Made by a program: the position numbers and the translations under genes. Below are positions 45,596 to 58,747 of a stretch of 64,000 nucleotides of DNA, in pieces. The DNA comes from Przewalskia tangutica. Taxonomy: Eukaryota > Streptophyta > Magnoliopsida > Solanales > Solanaceae. Location of the stretch: positions 30,906,485 to 30,970,484 of the forward strand of contig CM056725.1 of NCBI GenBank assembly GCA_029844215.1. Reading direction: 5' to 3'. Position 1 is the stretch's first letter; each line of letters opens with the position of its first letter. The notes under the pieces were generated by a model. The model made no database searches and was not told the DNA's origin. It saw only the letters and a program-made list of their open reading frames with translations.

Positions 45596-46351
45596 ATGCC
45601 TCCGCGTAGGCAAACCGCCTGTGAGGCAAGGCAAATGGCGGAGTCGCGAGTAGAGTTCAGAGGGTTACGTGGGCACAGGCCCAATCATTACCTAGGGTAA
45701 TGCTTCATTCGGGGATTTCTGCGACGTCACTAGCCCCAGTAAAGTTTAGCACGGCGGCGGCAGTTCCTACTGCGGCCATGATATTTGAACCTTCAGTTCC
45801 ACGACCAGGAACAGAGAATATGGATTACAAAGAGGCGACCACATTAGCTATGGATTTGGCTACCAGAGAGTATACCGATGTACCGCGAGTCTTGATGGCT
45901 ATCTAAGAGAGGATCGTGCAAGAGTAATTCTTCAGTTAGGCTTGAGCATGGCCTGTGTACGGGCTTTTGCGCAGCAGGCCGAGACGTGTAGAGATCGACG
46001 GGTTAACGAAGGACAGTAGAAGAGGGCCAGAGCAGCAAGGTCCTTTGGTAACTTTCGAGGCGAGTCGCCTCACCAGCAGATTAGATTTGCACATCCACCA
46101 GTGCAGAGTGGTCTTCCACGGATTTCAGGACGTTCGGGGTATGCAGGAGTTGGTTAGAACTCCGTGGCTTCCGGCTCATTGCTTGATGCACGCCATCCCG
46201 GGGAATGTCGTCATTTAGTTGGTACTTGTTATACCTATGACCGTCAGGGTCTGATGTCGAAAGAGTGTCCTGGTAGAAGGACTTAGCCTTCAGGATCGGT
46301 GGGTAGTTCGTCACCTTCCTTAGCTATGCGCCTCACGGCGTGTTTGATTGA
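45596..46351 (+). pseudogene. gag remnant of element F
   Basis: The ATG at 45596 gives MPPRRQT, the clearest gag N-terminus in the window. Segments such as TENMDYKEATTLAMDLATRE and RARAARSFGNFRGESPHQQI follow after frameshifts. The knuckle position (about 46219-46260) reads CYTYDRQGLMSKEC: second Cys to Tyr, His to Leu. It closes at a TGA after a VFD version of the usual GEFD end. About 250 codons, non-functional as read. Confidence 0.7.
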
Positions 46352-46975
46352 ACGACTAAGGGGAGTGAAGCAGTAGATATAGATATATCCTTAACCCTCT
46401 AGAGATCTGTATATGTGATAAGGTGTAGTGTTATGTTTGATCCGTATCGGAAGTGCATAGTGCACGTGAGCTACGTTTGGGGTAGGTCCCTAAGTAGTGT
46501 GGAATGAAAGGGGGTAGTTGAGTTAAGAAGACCGCTAAGTTTTCGTAGCGTGATTAGTGAGAGTTTTTTCTTCGTGGAGCTAGCATTGTGCGCGTTGCCG
46601 GGTCGGGTTGAGGCCACGCCGCGTCAACCCGGCGCGGTTTGGTGGTGGGGTCAGTTTGTGGTGGTCCCGTCTTGTGTTAGGGTCACGAGGGTGTTAGGCC
46701 CAAGTTTAGTTGACCAGCGTACGAGTTCGTGGATGCGTTCGACCAGTGGTTGGGCCGATGGGGGCAGCCCATCGTGTTCTTGATCGGACCGTTCACTCGG
46801 CGATGTTGTTTTAACAGAAGGTTGTAAGGTCGCACGGGTGCCTACCTTCACCTTATGGCGCATGTGGAGCCTGTGGTACGGCTGTTTTGTTTACGAAGTT
46901 TTACCAAACATGTGTTAAGAACTCAGTGAGTCTCAGACCGCATTCGCCTCCGGCCTGCTCGATTCCGGGATAGTT
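46352..46975 (+). other. F interior between gag and integrase remnant
   Basis: Carries the shared GGTGGTCCCG and GGGTCACGAGGGTGTTAGG block, with the frame RVTRVLGPSLVDQRTSSWM that recurs in H. No known domain. Confidence 0.5.
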
Positions 46976-47460
46976 GGGATTGTTGTCTCTGTGGAGGAGT
47001 GTTTAGGCTACCATTTCGGTGTTCGGATGTCACCTTTGAAGCCTTGTAGGGCGGAAGTGTAAAGTTGCCGGTCGATTGGTTCGTTGTTGGCAAGATTCGC
47101 ATACTGTTCAGCTTGTTCCAGCAGATCGGATAGTAAGCTTGTCTAGAAGAAGTTCGCGGCTCGGAGGAATCGCATGTATCGGCGACGACGCTTAGAGTTC
47201 GTGACGGTCGGTCTTCTTGAAAGTACCACCGGACGAGTGTGACGAGCTTTGGAAAACAGAGGAAACTTAGCCCGAGTTACTTGGGCCTTTGAGAGTTCAT
47301 GAAGAATAGGCCAGTTGCTTATATGTTAGCATTTGCCGTCCGACTTAGGAGGCGGGACGTCCGATCTTTCAGATTGTTATGTTCGGAAAGTATCGAAGAT
47401 CTATCCGAATGTTCCCGATTAATGATGCCCACGTAAAGAGATAGTAACCCGAGTTTTGGA
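46976..47460 (+). pseudogene. Integrase C-terminal remnant of element F
   Basis: Same place and motifs as in C: a YHFSVRMS-type stretch, then GRKCKVAGRLV in shifted frames, and later RPVAYMLAF and QIVMFGKYRRSI-type pieces of the GPF domain. Catalytic core absent. Confidence 0.6.
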
Positions 47461-47724
47461 AACTAAAGCGATCGTAAATGTGGTGGGTTCGAGTGCACGC
47501 GAACCTGATCGTGACGCAGCCCGGTACCATTTGTTGGGTCGTCGAGCAAGGCTCGCGACAAAGTGACAAAAGTGGTATCATTTTGGTGATGTTAGAGGTG
47601 TTTCCTCGTGGACTTGGATGTAAGTTTTTATGCTTGCGGTGTTTCGTGGGCGGATGTGGCAGTTGGTTCTCGTAAGTATAGTAGTGAAGACTATACCGCA
47701 CACGTTGTTTTGAGACTTAGAAGG

Positions 47725-47757
47725 AACATTCGACGAATGTTTCTAAGCGAGGAAGAA
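47725..47757 (+). other. Polypurine tract of F with adjacent hairpin
   Basis: AAGCGAGGAAGAA (47745-47757) abuts TGTTATACC. AACATTCG and CGAATGTT overlap in a compacted hairpin at 47725-47741. Confidence 0.75.
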
Positions 47758-50700
47758 TGTTATACCGTAGTTCCGTGGTATGTATGCGAGGACGTACGTA
47801 CGAGAATACGGCAGAAAGATTGGAAAGGAAGAAAGAGGTGATTTTTCCACGGAAAAGTTTCCGGTTTTTGTGAAGGAAAAAGGTTCGTTAATGGGAATTG
47901 GATTCCCAGATTTGGTATTCGGACTTCCGGAATATTAGAGAATTATGGAATTTTATTTTCGAATGGTCACGTGGGCCCACGAGAAATTTACTGGTTTTGT
48001 GGGCCCACTTTGTTTTAGATTTTGGCCATTGTGGATATTTTCTAAGATGTTTTATTTTGGGCCAATAGGAGGGTGACACGTGTCACCCCGCCTAGTGGCT
48101 GGCCGAATGACATTTGTGCACAACACGGTTAGAGTCGTCGACTAAACGCTCTACATAACTTGCGAGGGAAAATTACGGCTATGTCTTTTCTTATTTTGCG
48201 GATTTTTCCGAGAGGCGGAACATCTTGGACCAACGGAGGGTGACATGTGTCACCTCACATTGGAAGCAAGTGCGCACTGGACGAATCGGGTCAGTGGGTA
48301 GATATTTTTGGTAGATATTCGTGAGGGTTTTAAGGAGTAGGACTCAGGGCACTTGGGCATATCTTGCCCTACACTTGCTATGCACTTGGCAAGATCTTGG
48401 CCATTGGTTGCCTTGGCTCAGGCTATAAATACCCTCTCCCTTTGATGAATTCTTCATCCTTTCCACAAATCTTCTAAGTGTTAAAATCCTCCCTCTCCTC
48501 TTGTTGACTCTCGCCCAAGAGCCCTCTCCCCTTGAAAAGCCCCTGGCCGAGAGCCCTCTCCCTCCTAGTAGTGTGGCGCAGGTACCCCCAGCCTAGTTGC
48601 TTTGATAATACCCCTTTGTGGTGTAGAAATACTCTCAAAAGTATTGTTATTATGCCCAAATTACCTTAGCCAGATACCTTGTAGTATTCTAAGGTTATAC
48701 CTATCTAAAAGCCCTAAATACTATTATACTTCCCGTCACTACAAAACCAAACCCTAGGAAAATCTCCATAGTCCGTTGGAGTATTGTGTAAGTTGGTTAG
48801 AACTTCTAAGGGTGGTTTAGAGCGGGTTGAGCGCCTGAGTCGAGCTAAACGATTTCAGGATCGACTTTATACTTGGATAATTATGGGCTTATCGAGGTAA
48901 ATATCTTGTCTCTATTGTAATTGGAAATTACATGATTGTTAGACTATAGTTGAAGTATACTATATGTAGAATCGAACGTTGTTGTCGGCAATGTCTTTTG
49001 ACTTAAGCCCGAATAATAAGAAACCTTTTCGAAAGAAGAGATCGAATCAGATTTACATAGGATCAGACATGAGACTTGTGTAGCTTTTCCGTGGAGTAGA
49101 ATTGTACCGTCGGGTTAGATATGTAACCCCCGGTTGGCTTGGTAGCAGCCTCGATAGCGAGAGAGATTTACGCTGTCATGTGGGGAGGTCGCCAATTTTC
49201 AGGTAATGTTCTGCTATGAGTTGAAAATGTTAATAAGCGCGTTGTGGCCTTTTAGGTTGATTTACTACGTGTGGCGCGATCTACTTGGCTTAAGGAGTAG
49301 CCGGTTGGAAGTACTTGAGCGCTTTTATTAGTCGATACTCGTCGCGAGGTATGTGAACCTCTTCCTATCTCTTCTAGCATGATATGTGTGAACTATGTAG
49401 TACGGTAGACGCATACGTGTTAAATGTATTTGATTGGTTTGAAACATAAAGTGTTATAACGACTTTATGGGAAGTTGGTTATAACGACTTTATGTAGGTC
49501 AGAAAATACTTTGTGGTTTTTAAAAGGTAAATGATTTGTTTATAAGCGGCTTGATGTGTGATAATAAAGAACTTGAAGTATTTCAAAAGATTTCTAAATC
49601 GCTTTGAAAGAAGAGTGATACTGGTTTCTTTTGAAAACTTAAGAGTTATACTAGCTTTATGGGAAGTTAGGTATAACGCTTAAGAATGTTTTATCGATTT
49701 TGGAAATCGTGATGTGTATCGACAAACCATCGCAAATACATTAAAAGGAAATGTTTTGAATAATTAAGTATTATTAAAACCGAGAAACTTCCATCTGCAT
49801 AGAAGCTAAGATGAGACAAAATGATATTTCCTAGATCACGGTCATTGAATAAGATTGTTATAAACAAGAATATCCTACTCACATAAGACTTATGTTTCGA
49901 TTGTTTAAAAGAGAATTATATTCTTAAATGAATAAGACTATTTAACTACTAAACCTTTCTAAAATAAGAAACGTGAACATTTGAAATTAGGCAAACTTGA
50001 CGTTTGGAAAATAATGTGATACTTCATATTACAAAGCTAAGTATTTTGATATACTAAAAAGGACAGTCAATCTATTTTTATACTACGTATTGTGTGACTT
50101 TTGACGCCTTTAAAAGAGTTATTGTATAAAGTACTTTGGGGATTAATTCTAACTTGTTAACTTAAAGTAAAGTACCTTGTGTGAATAACTTGATTGTATT
50201 GAATTGTGATAGCCCGTAATACTTTCTCGTTGCTTTGATAAGTAATCATGTTAGGATGCTACGTGTGATAGTATCTTGTGATGTTTGTGTAAAGGGGTTT
50301 TCCTTGATTGTGCTTCTTAACTATCGATCGTTATGATAGTATTGTGCCACCATCGTGACATATTCGGAGGTTGTCGCCTCCGACGCGGGGTAGACTCGGT
50401 GGTCGATGGACCTATGATTCGAGAATACCTTATGCGTCAGTAGGGTCATGCGAATCGCGGCGGAGTTCCGTGTTAGTGCGCCCTTGTGGTCATGCGGTCT
50501 CGTGGCCATGCGGACGACGAGTCCAGACGCTGCCGGGAGTAGCTACCGACGCGGGGTTATACCTCATGCGGCCTATGAGTTTGGCCTATGCGAGTCGCGG
50601 AGTTCCAGGTTAGACGCAGACATCGATATCGCGCAAGTGGCGGCTTTGATCATGTGACGGTCTAGACAGATCTTATGATACGCTTCATGACCGTTGGTAC

Positions 50701-51419
50701 TGTAGGTTTTTAGTAGGCTATGCCTTCGTACTTACCCCGCACAGCTTTATTATGACAGTGGACACGTGTTCATGTGTGTTCCTTGGTGCTTTTATATCAT
50801 AGATCGCAGCAGCGGTGAAGGTATTCCACGCATGATTGATGTTGTGGGCACGAGACCCATTGTTATACTTGAATGATGACTCGGGCGTGAGTCCACGACT
50901 TGACATGATCGCTTTGTTGTAAATCGTAGTTTAGTTATCATACATGTCTCCCGCTTTATATGATCGCTATGATTTCATTTACGATTTATTTTCGCCACAT
51001 ACTGCACTTTGTTATCGACCTCGGGGCTGCGTTCATGCCGCAGTAAAGGTACACCGCCATTGATCCTCGCTCTTAGGGTCACGATTCGCGTTTGGGAAAG
51101 CTCCGCTTTCTCGGAGGCTTATCGAGTATAGTCCACGTTGTTGTAGGTATTTACATTCGTGGTATGGCGGGCCCTGTCCGCCATTGTTGTCGTATCATTT
51201 CTTAGGTGCAGAGTATCGTGTAGGCGTGGTTTGTAAAAAGGATTAAACTGCTCATGTTGAAAAAAGTTGTTATTTATATATATATGCCGAAGGCAAGTTT
51301 TCTCGACATCGTTATACTTCATTTGTTTCATGTATGTGTTTTATGTTCCACTGATTACTCGATGTTGTATCACTAGGGTGCCGGGTAAGGCACGACCACG
51401 CCCCGAACGGGTCGTGACA
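47758..51419 (+). mobile_element. Element F, 3' LTR (3,662 bp)
   Basis: Near-copy of 41714-45395, ending GGGTCGTGACA and followed by the TACCC duplicate. Stem-loop 49445-49494, minisatellite about 50340-50640. F as a whole is 9,706 bases. Confidence 0.92.
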
Positions 51420-52035
51420 TACCCGCGACGGAGGGACAACCCTGTAATATGTCAAGAGGTGAGTGATATTATACTAACATAAGTTTATCGTTAAACAACA
51501 TAAGCACAACAAGAATACTCTTATACAAACGTTACAAGACACTAACACACATAGCATCATATCATGTCTACTTATCAAACCATCTTATTATTCTTTCACA
51601 AATCAATATAAGTTTGTTATAAACACATAGGCAAACTGTTTTTTTATCATGCTTAAGTTATACCTAACTTCCCATAAAGCTAGTATAACTCTTAAGCTTC
51701 TGTTTTAAAAACCAATTAGTTCTCTTCTGTTAAAAATGATTCAGTAATCTTTTGAAATGCTTTCAGATCCTTATTATTCAGGTTTAAGTCGCAAGACATT
51801 GCCGTAAGTATTATTCAGGCTAAGTCAAAAGACATTGCCGTAAGTATTATTCAGTTAACACGTGTACGTCTACCGTACTATATATATTTTAAAATATCAT
51901 GCTTTAGGAAGAATCACATACCTTCTCGGCGAAAACCACCTGCCAAGTTGAATATGTCGCGCAGAATCAACCTATAATAGTCGACACGCCTATCAACGTC
52001 TAGACTATTCTGTATGCGATTCTAAGCAGGGTTCT
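51420..52035 (-). mobile_element. Element E, LTR part 2
   Basis: Starts with the TACCC duplicate, then GCGACGGAGGG, which restores the E minisatellite edge. It carries two GGYTTAAGTCRCAAGACATT units near 51780 and is interrupted at GTTCT by element G. Confidence 0.8.
52031..52035. other. Target site GTTCT of element G, left copy
   Basis: GTTCT precedes the G LTR start TGTTATACCG. The right copy is outside the window. Confidence 0.5.
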
Positions 52036-52237
52036 TGTTATACCGTATTTCCAGTATGCGTAAGGGAATACGTCAAAGTCTTGCCTTAAAGATAAGCCTT
52101 GACGTTTTATTTTGTACACAACTCACTAAAAGAATCGTTTCCGACGAAAACGTTTCCACACCTTTCGTAGAGTAAATTCGGCTATGCCATTTCTTATTTT
52201 GCGGATTTTTCCGAGAGGCGAAACATTTTGGACCAAC

Positions 52238-52257
52238 GAGGTGACATGTGTCACCTC
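52238..52257. promoter_or_regulatory. 20-bp near-palindrome in G LTR
   Basis: GAGGTGACATGTGTCACCTC, arms of 9 bases around a CATGTG-type core. Confidence 0.5.
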
Positions 52258-52476
52258 ACATTGGAAGCAAGTGGGTGGCTTTGGACGATCAAGGCCCAAA
52301 GAGGGTGTTGCCTTGGCCGATTGGGTCCTTGTTTAGGCCTTGTTTGTGGAGTGTTTTGTGGAGTGTTTTGTGGAGTGTTTTGTGAGTAGGAGTTAGGGTG
52401 CACTTGGCTTGATCTTGGCCTTACACTTGCCTTGCACTTGTCTTCATCTTGGCCATTGGTTGGCCAAGGCTTGAGC

Positions 52477-52484
52477 TATAAATA
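52477..52484 (+). promoter_or_regulatory. TATA box of G 5' LTR
   Basis: TATAAATA followed by CCCCCTTAG, about 441 bases into the LTR. Confidence 0.65.
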
Positions 52485-53691
52485 CCCCCTTAGAGATGAA
52501 GAGTTATTCATCCACAAAGTTATCTTCCAAGTCTAAAATCCTCTCCTCTCCCTTAAGCTTTTCGTCCAAACACCTCTTCCCTCCTCAGGTTGTATGGCCG
52601 AGAGCCTACCCCTAGCCTAGCCGAAATCTACCCTCCCTTGGTAGAAAAGTTACCTTCTTGTATCGTTATAATGCCCAAAATACCTAGCCCAAATACCTTA
52701 GTACTTAGTAAGTTGTGAAGAACTTCTAGGGTTCTTTGAGCATACAACTTAGGAGCAAAACCTTGCTCGGCGACTTTTCTAGGATATTATTGGGCTTACC
52801 GAGGTAACTAATCCTAACCCTCTTTTGAATCATATATATATCGTTGTAGTATAAGAATAAGTATAAATACTTAGAAGTATATCACGTAATAGAATTGAAG
52901 TATTAATCACTTAGAAAGGTTTAAAGAAGAATAATCAAATCAGATTTTACATAGGACTGTTTTCACATGAGACTTATATAGCTCAGGGTAGGAAGTCTGC
53001 CCGACTTACCAGAGAATTATGAACCCCGCTTAGAATGACCTTGAGTAGTCTTTGATAGATATCTGTGACTATTATAGGTGACTCTCCTTGCGACATATTC
53101 AACTTGGCGGTGGTTTTCACGGAAGGTATGTGATTCTTCCTAAAGCATGATATTTTACAATATATATATAGTACGGTAGAAGCATACGTGTTAATCGAAT
53201 AATAACTACGGCAATGTCTTTGACTTAAGCTGAATAATACTTACGGCAATGCCTCACGCTTTAAGCTCAATAATAAAGAATCAAAACATTTCAAAAGACT
53301 CTCAATCATATTATCGAAGAGAACTAATTGGTTTTAAAGCGAAGCTTAAGAGTTATACTAGCTTTATGGGAAGTAAGTATAACCACTTAAGATTTATAAA
53401 AGAAACAAGTTTGCCTATGTGTTTATAAGGACTTGTATTGTGAAAAGAATAATAAAGATGGTGTGATAAATAGACATGATATGATGCTATGTGTGTTAGT
53501 ATCTTGTAACGTTTGTATAGGTGAGTATCCTTGTTGTGCTTATGTTGTTTAAAGATAAGTTGTTATGTTAGTATACTATCACTCACCTCGAGATGATACC
53601 GGGGTTAAATTTGCCGCCTCCACGCGGTAGACTCAGTGATGCGGGACCATGATTCGAGAATACCTCATGCGGTCCAGGGGGCCTATTGTCA

Positions 53692-53696
53692 CGACC
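53692..53696. other. Target-site duplication CCTAT, left copy (element H)
   Basis: Left flank GGCCTAT, right flank CCTGCGCGAGC at 63076. Uninterrupted LTRs read GGCCTATGCGGGC, so the right copy has lost AT. Confidence 0.75.
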
Positions 53697-56600
53697 AAAT
53701 CGGGCGTGGATCGTGCCTTACCGGGCACCCTAGTGACACAACATCGAGTAATCTGAACATAAAACAACAACATGAGATAACGAAATATAAAACAATGATT
53801 CAGGAAAACTTGCCTTTCGCATATATATAACCATCAACTCTTTTACAAATGAATGCTTTAATCCTTTTACAATCACGCCACAACGATTACATGCACCTCT
53901 AAGAAATGATCGACAACTATGGCGGACAGTGGCCCCGCCAAACCCCGAATGTAAACACTTACTACGACGGGACTATACCATCGATAAGCCTCGGAGAAAC
54001 GGGCTTCCAAACGCTGTGACTCGAGAGCTAGGATCAACGATCGGTGTACCTCAACTCGCGGATGAACGCAGCCGGGCGAGGTCGATAACAAAAATTTGAG
54101 TATGTGAAATCAAAATACATATCAGAAATGAAATCATAGCACTATATAAAGCAGAGAGACATGATGATAACCAAACTACGCTTACAACAAGCGATCCACG
54201 TCAGTCGTGGACTCACGCCTCAAGTCATCACTCAAGTATAACAATGGGTCTCGTGCCCACAACATCAATCATGCCCGTGGATACCTTCCTCATCACGGCA
54301 TGCATGATATACAAGCACCAAGGAACACACGAACACGAGTCCCACTGTGTCATAATAAAACAGACGGTAAGTACGAAGGCATAGCCGACTACTAAAAACC
54401 ACGACTCAACAAGGTCACGAATCAGATTATAAGATCTGTCTAGACCGTCACATGATCAAAGCCGCCACTTGCCCGCAGATCAATGTACGCGTCTAACCCC
54501 GAACTCCCGCAGCTCGCGATAGGCCAATCTCATCGCCCGCGTGAGGCATTCCTCGCATCGAGGGTAGCTACTCTCGCATCGCCCCGACTTCGCACCGCAT
54601 AGCCACTGACCGCATGCCCGTAAAGCGACGACACTAACTCGAACTCTGAGTTCCGATAGCCCCCGGACTGCGTGAGGTATTCTCGAATCATAGGTCCATC
54701 GACGCCCGAAGTCTACCCCCGACGGAGGGCGACAACCCCTAATCATCTCAAGAGATGAATGCCACAATACTATCATAACGATCGATAGTTAATAAGCACA
54801 ATCGGCGGAAACCCTTCACACAAACATCACAAGATACTAACACACGTAGCATCCCAACACGCTTACTTATCAACGCAATCAAGAAAGTATTACAAGGCTA
54901 TCACAAACCAATACAATCAAGTTGTTCACACAAGGTACCTTCTACTATATGATTAACAAAATCGGTTTTTATCTCCAAAGTACTTCATACATCAACTCTT
55001 TAAAAGATACGCATTTCACAATGTCACACAATACCCGTAGTATAAAATAGAGTGACTATCCTTTTAAAGTAAATCAATTACTTCTTTTTGTAAAATCAAG
55101 TAGCAACATTCTTTTCTAATGATCAAGTTTGCCTAATTTCCAATGTTCAAGTTTCTCATTTTAGAAAGGTTTCAGAGTTCATAGTCTTATTCATTTGAGA
55201 ATATAATTCTCCTTAAAACTATCTCGAGCAACATAAGTCTTATATGAGTAGGATATTCTTGTTTATAACAATCTTATTACAAACCATGATCTAGAAATAT
55301 CATTTTGTCTCATCTTAGCTTCATGCAGATGGAAGTTTCTACCGGTTTTAATAATACTTAATTAGTCAAAACATTTCCTTTTATTAACGCGATGGTTTGT
55401 CGATACACATTCGATTTAAATCAAGAAACATTTTTAAGCCGTTATACCTAACTTCCCATAAAGCTAGTATAACTCTTAAGTTTTTCAAAAAAACAAGTAT
55501 TACTTCTTCTTTCAAAATGATTCAAAATCTTTTGAAATACTTCAAGTTCTTTATTAACACATAACAAGCCGATTATAGTTCAAATCGACTTTTAAAACCA
55601 CCGTATTTTCTTACCAACATAAAGTCGTTATAACCAACTTCCCATAAAGTCGTTATAACACTTTATGTTTTAAACCAATCACATACATTTAGCACATGAC
55701 GTCTACCGCATTACATAGTTCACACATATCATGCTAGAAGAGATAGGAAGAGGTTCACATACCTCGCGACGACATCGACTAATAGCAAAACGCTCAAGTA
55801 CCTCAAACCGCTACTCCTAAGCCAAGTAGATCGCGCCACGCATAGTACTTCCACCTATAAGGCCACAAGGCGCTTATTAACATAAGGTCTCTTCGTAGAA
55901 CATTCTACGTAAAATTGAAGACCTCCCCGCAACAACGTAAATCTCCTCCTCTATCGAGGCTACCAAGCCAACCAGGGGTTATACATCTAACCCTAACTGT
56001 ACAATTCTACTCCACTGCACTACTTCACAAGTCTCAGAATACACCCTAAGTAATTACCAAGGTAATCTTCTTTAAATTCAGCTTAAGTCGCAAGACATTG
56101 CTGTAAGTATTATTCAGCTTAAGTCAAAAGACATTGCCAATAACTACGTTGATTCTATATATAGTATACTTCAACTATATATTCACAATCATGTAATTTC
56201 CAATTACAATGAGGACAAGATAATTACCTCGATAAGCCCATAATTATCCTAGCTTAAAGTCGATCCGGCAATCGTTTAGCTCCAACTCCAGCGCCCGACC
56301 CGCTCTAAACCACCCTTAGAAGTTCTAACCAACTTCTACACAATACTCCAACTGACTATGGAGATTTTCCTAGGGTTTGGTTTTGTGGTGGGAAGTATAA
56401 TAGTATTTTCTGGCTTTCAGATAGGTATAACCTTAGAATACAACAAGGTATATGGCTAAGGTAATTTGGGCATTATAACAATACTTTTGAGAGTATTTCT
56501 ACACCACAAAGGGGGTACATAATACGAGAACAACACCACAAGGAGGGGAAGTCTCGCCACAAGGCCAACTCGAGGGGAGGGCTCTCGGCGATGGGGAAAG

Positions 56601-57081
56601 GGCGAGAACAAGTGAAGGGAGGAGGAAGAGCTCACAAGACTTAGGCATTTTTGGATGAAGAAGTCTTCAACCTTAAGCGGGTATTTATAGGTCAAGGGAT
56701 GGCCAAAGGCCAAGATCAATCCATGTGTTAGGCAAGTGTAGGGCTAGGATTTACCAACACAAATATCCTACCAACTCCTTGACTTTTCCAAGGCACCAAA
56801 AGCGTGCTCTCTTTGTCCAATTCGTCCAAATGGACGTTCAAGTCCACCAATTGGAGGTGCCAAGTGTCGCCCTCCGTTGGTCCAAAATGTTTCGTCTCTC
56901 GGAAAAATCCGCAAAAATTAAAAAGACATAGTCGGAAATTCCTACTTAAAGGTGAAAACGTTTAGTCGAAAACGACTCTAAACGGGTGTTGTGCACAAAA
57001 AATTTTCGCCAAGCCAATATTAAAAGTTTCAAATTTTCTACGTGCGTCATACGTACATACTTTGGAAATACGGGTATTACA
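53697..57081 (-). mobile_element. Element H, 3' LTR (3,385 bp)
   Basis: TGTCACGACC to CGGGTATTACA (a T for A change in the usual GTATAACA), then the PPT. Minisatellite 54430-54720, stem-loop 55618-55667, TATA box 56682-56689. Confidence 0.92.
56682..56689 (-). promoter_or_regulatory. TATA box of H 3' LTR
   Basis: TATAAATA on the minus strand. Partner copy 62675-62682. Confidence 0.65.
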
Positions 57082-57112
57082 TTCTCCTCCTTAGAAACAT
57101 TCGTCGAATGTT
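57082..57112 (-). other. Polypurine tract of H with adjacent hairpin
   Basis: AAGGAGGAGAA (57082-57092) and AACATTCGACGAATGTT (57096-57112). Confidence 0.8.
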
Positions 57113-57469
57113 CCTTCTAAGTCTCAAAACAAGCGTGCGCCATATAGTCTTCACTACTATACTTACGAGAACAATCCTTGCCACACATGGCCACGAAACA
57201 ACTAGCGCAAAAGCTTACATCCAAGTCCACGAGGAAACACCTCTAACATCACCATAAAACACTTCTCACCGGGTTTAAAATATACCTCCTTCGCACCTTC
57301 TCTTTACAAAAGAAATGATCACACCTATGCTCGCCATACATGCTTCTCTCTTTACTCGTCGTAGATACCACTTTGTCACTTTGCACGAGGCATTAACCTT
57401 CTCAGCGACCCAACAAATGGTACCATCGCGTCACGATCCTCGAGGATGTCGATACTCGAACTCTTTCCA

Positions 57470-57990
57470 CATTTACGTCTGCTTGATTTCTAAAACTCGG
57501 GTTACTATCTCTAACGTGGTCATCATTAGCGGGGACACTGGATGGATCTTCGATACTTCCCGAACATCACAATCGGAAGATCGGACGCTTGGCTGCCTAC
57601 GTCGGACGACAAATGCTAACATATAGGCAACCTGGCCTATCCTTCACATGAACTCACAAAGGCCCAAAGTAACTCGGGCTAAGTTCCCTCTGTTTTCCAA
57701 AACTCGTCGCACCCAACCCCGGGGTGGTACTTTCAAGACGACCGACCGTCAGCACGAACTCTAAGCGTCATGCCGATTATCCGCACGATTCCTCCGAGTG
57801 CGGAACCTCTTCTAGACAAGCTTCTCACTAACCACGATCTGTGGAACAAGCTGAACATTATGCGAACCTTGCCAACATCGAACCACTCGACCGACAACTT
57901 ACACTTCCGCCCTTACAAGGCTTCATAAGGCGATAACCGAACACTGAAATGGTAGATCAAACACTACCTCCACAGGAGACAACAATCCCC
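57470..57990 (-). pseudogene. Integrase C-terminal remnant of element H
   Basis: Minus-strand counterpart of the C, F and B remnants. The PYEAL-coding block is at about 57923-57950, and the GPF-domain-like block at about 57530-57680. Upstream pol domains are missing. The fossil LTR/PBS-like insert lies at 57364-57460. Confidence 0.6.
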
Positions 57991-58747
57991 AACGACTACC
58001 CGCAAATCCACGCTGGCAGAGGCGAACGCGGTCTGAGACTCACTGAGTTCTTAACCTGCACAGTAAACTTTTAGAAGGCGAAAAATAGCCTGACAACCTG
58101 GCTTCACATGCGACATAAGGTGAAGGTAGGCACCGTGCGACCTTACAACCTTTACGATAAAACAATCGCTGAGTAAGCGATCTTTGCTAGAAGACAAGGC
58201 GGTGACCTCGCCGATCCGACTCTTGGTCGAATCGTCCACGCAGTTCGTCTGTTGGTTAATTAAACTTGGGCCTAACACCCTCGTGACCCTACCACAAGGC
58301 GGGACCACCACAACCGACCCCACCAAACATGCCGCGGGTTGACGCAACGTGACTCAACCCGACCCGGCAACGCGCGTAATACGAGCTCCCCGATCCGGAA
58401 CAGTCTCACTAATCACGTTTCGAAAACCTAGCGGTCTTCTTAGCTCAACTACCCCCTTTCATTCCACACTACTAGGGACCTATCCCAAACATAACTCACG
58501 TGCACTATGCACTTCCATGAGATCAAACATAATACTACACCTTTACCGAGATGGCCTTACCTCTAAGGTCTTTACGTAAACATTCTAAGGCTCACACCTT
58601 TCTATCCCCAAAATCTTACTCGGTTAACCCACCATGATTTCTAATCACAACTAACACAAAGCACTTAAGGTATACCCACCTTATCACATAAACAAAACTC
58701 TAGAGGGTTAAAGATATATCTATATCTCTTCTCACTCCTTAGTCGTT
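57991..58747 (-). other. H interior between gag stop and integrase remnant
   Basis: Holds an open minus-strand frame of 98 codons (58051-58347) with PCGRVTRVLGPSLINQQTN, related to frames in F and B. Function unknown; conservation may simply reflect shared DNA. Confidence 0.5.

Larger units (their letters stand above)
52036..53696 (+). mobile_element. Element G, 5' LTR part 1
   Basis: Starts TGTTATACCGTATTTCCAG, palindrome 52238-52257, TATA box 52477-52484. A 14-base word TTTTGTGGAGTGTT is repeated at 52350-52385. Interrupted by H at GGCCTAT and resumes at 63076. Total about 2.4 kb, so it is a short LTR variant like E. Confidence 0.85.
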
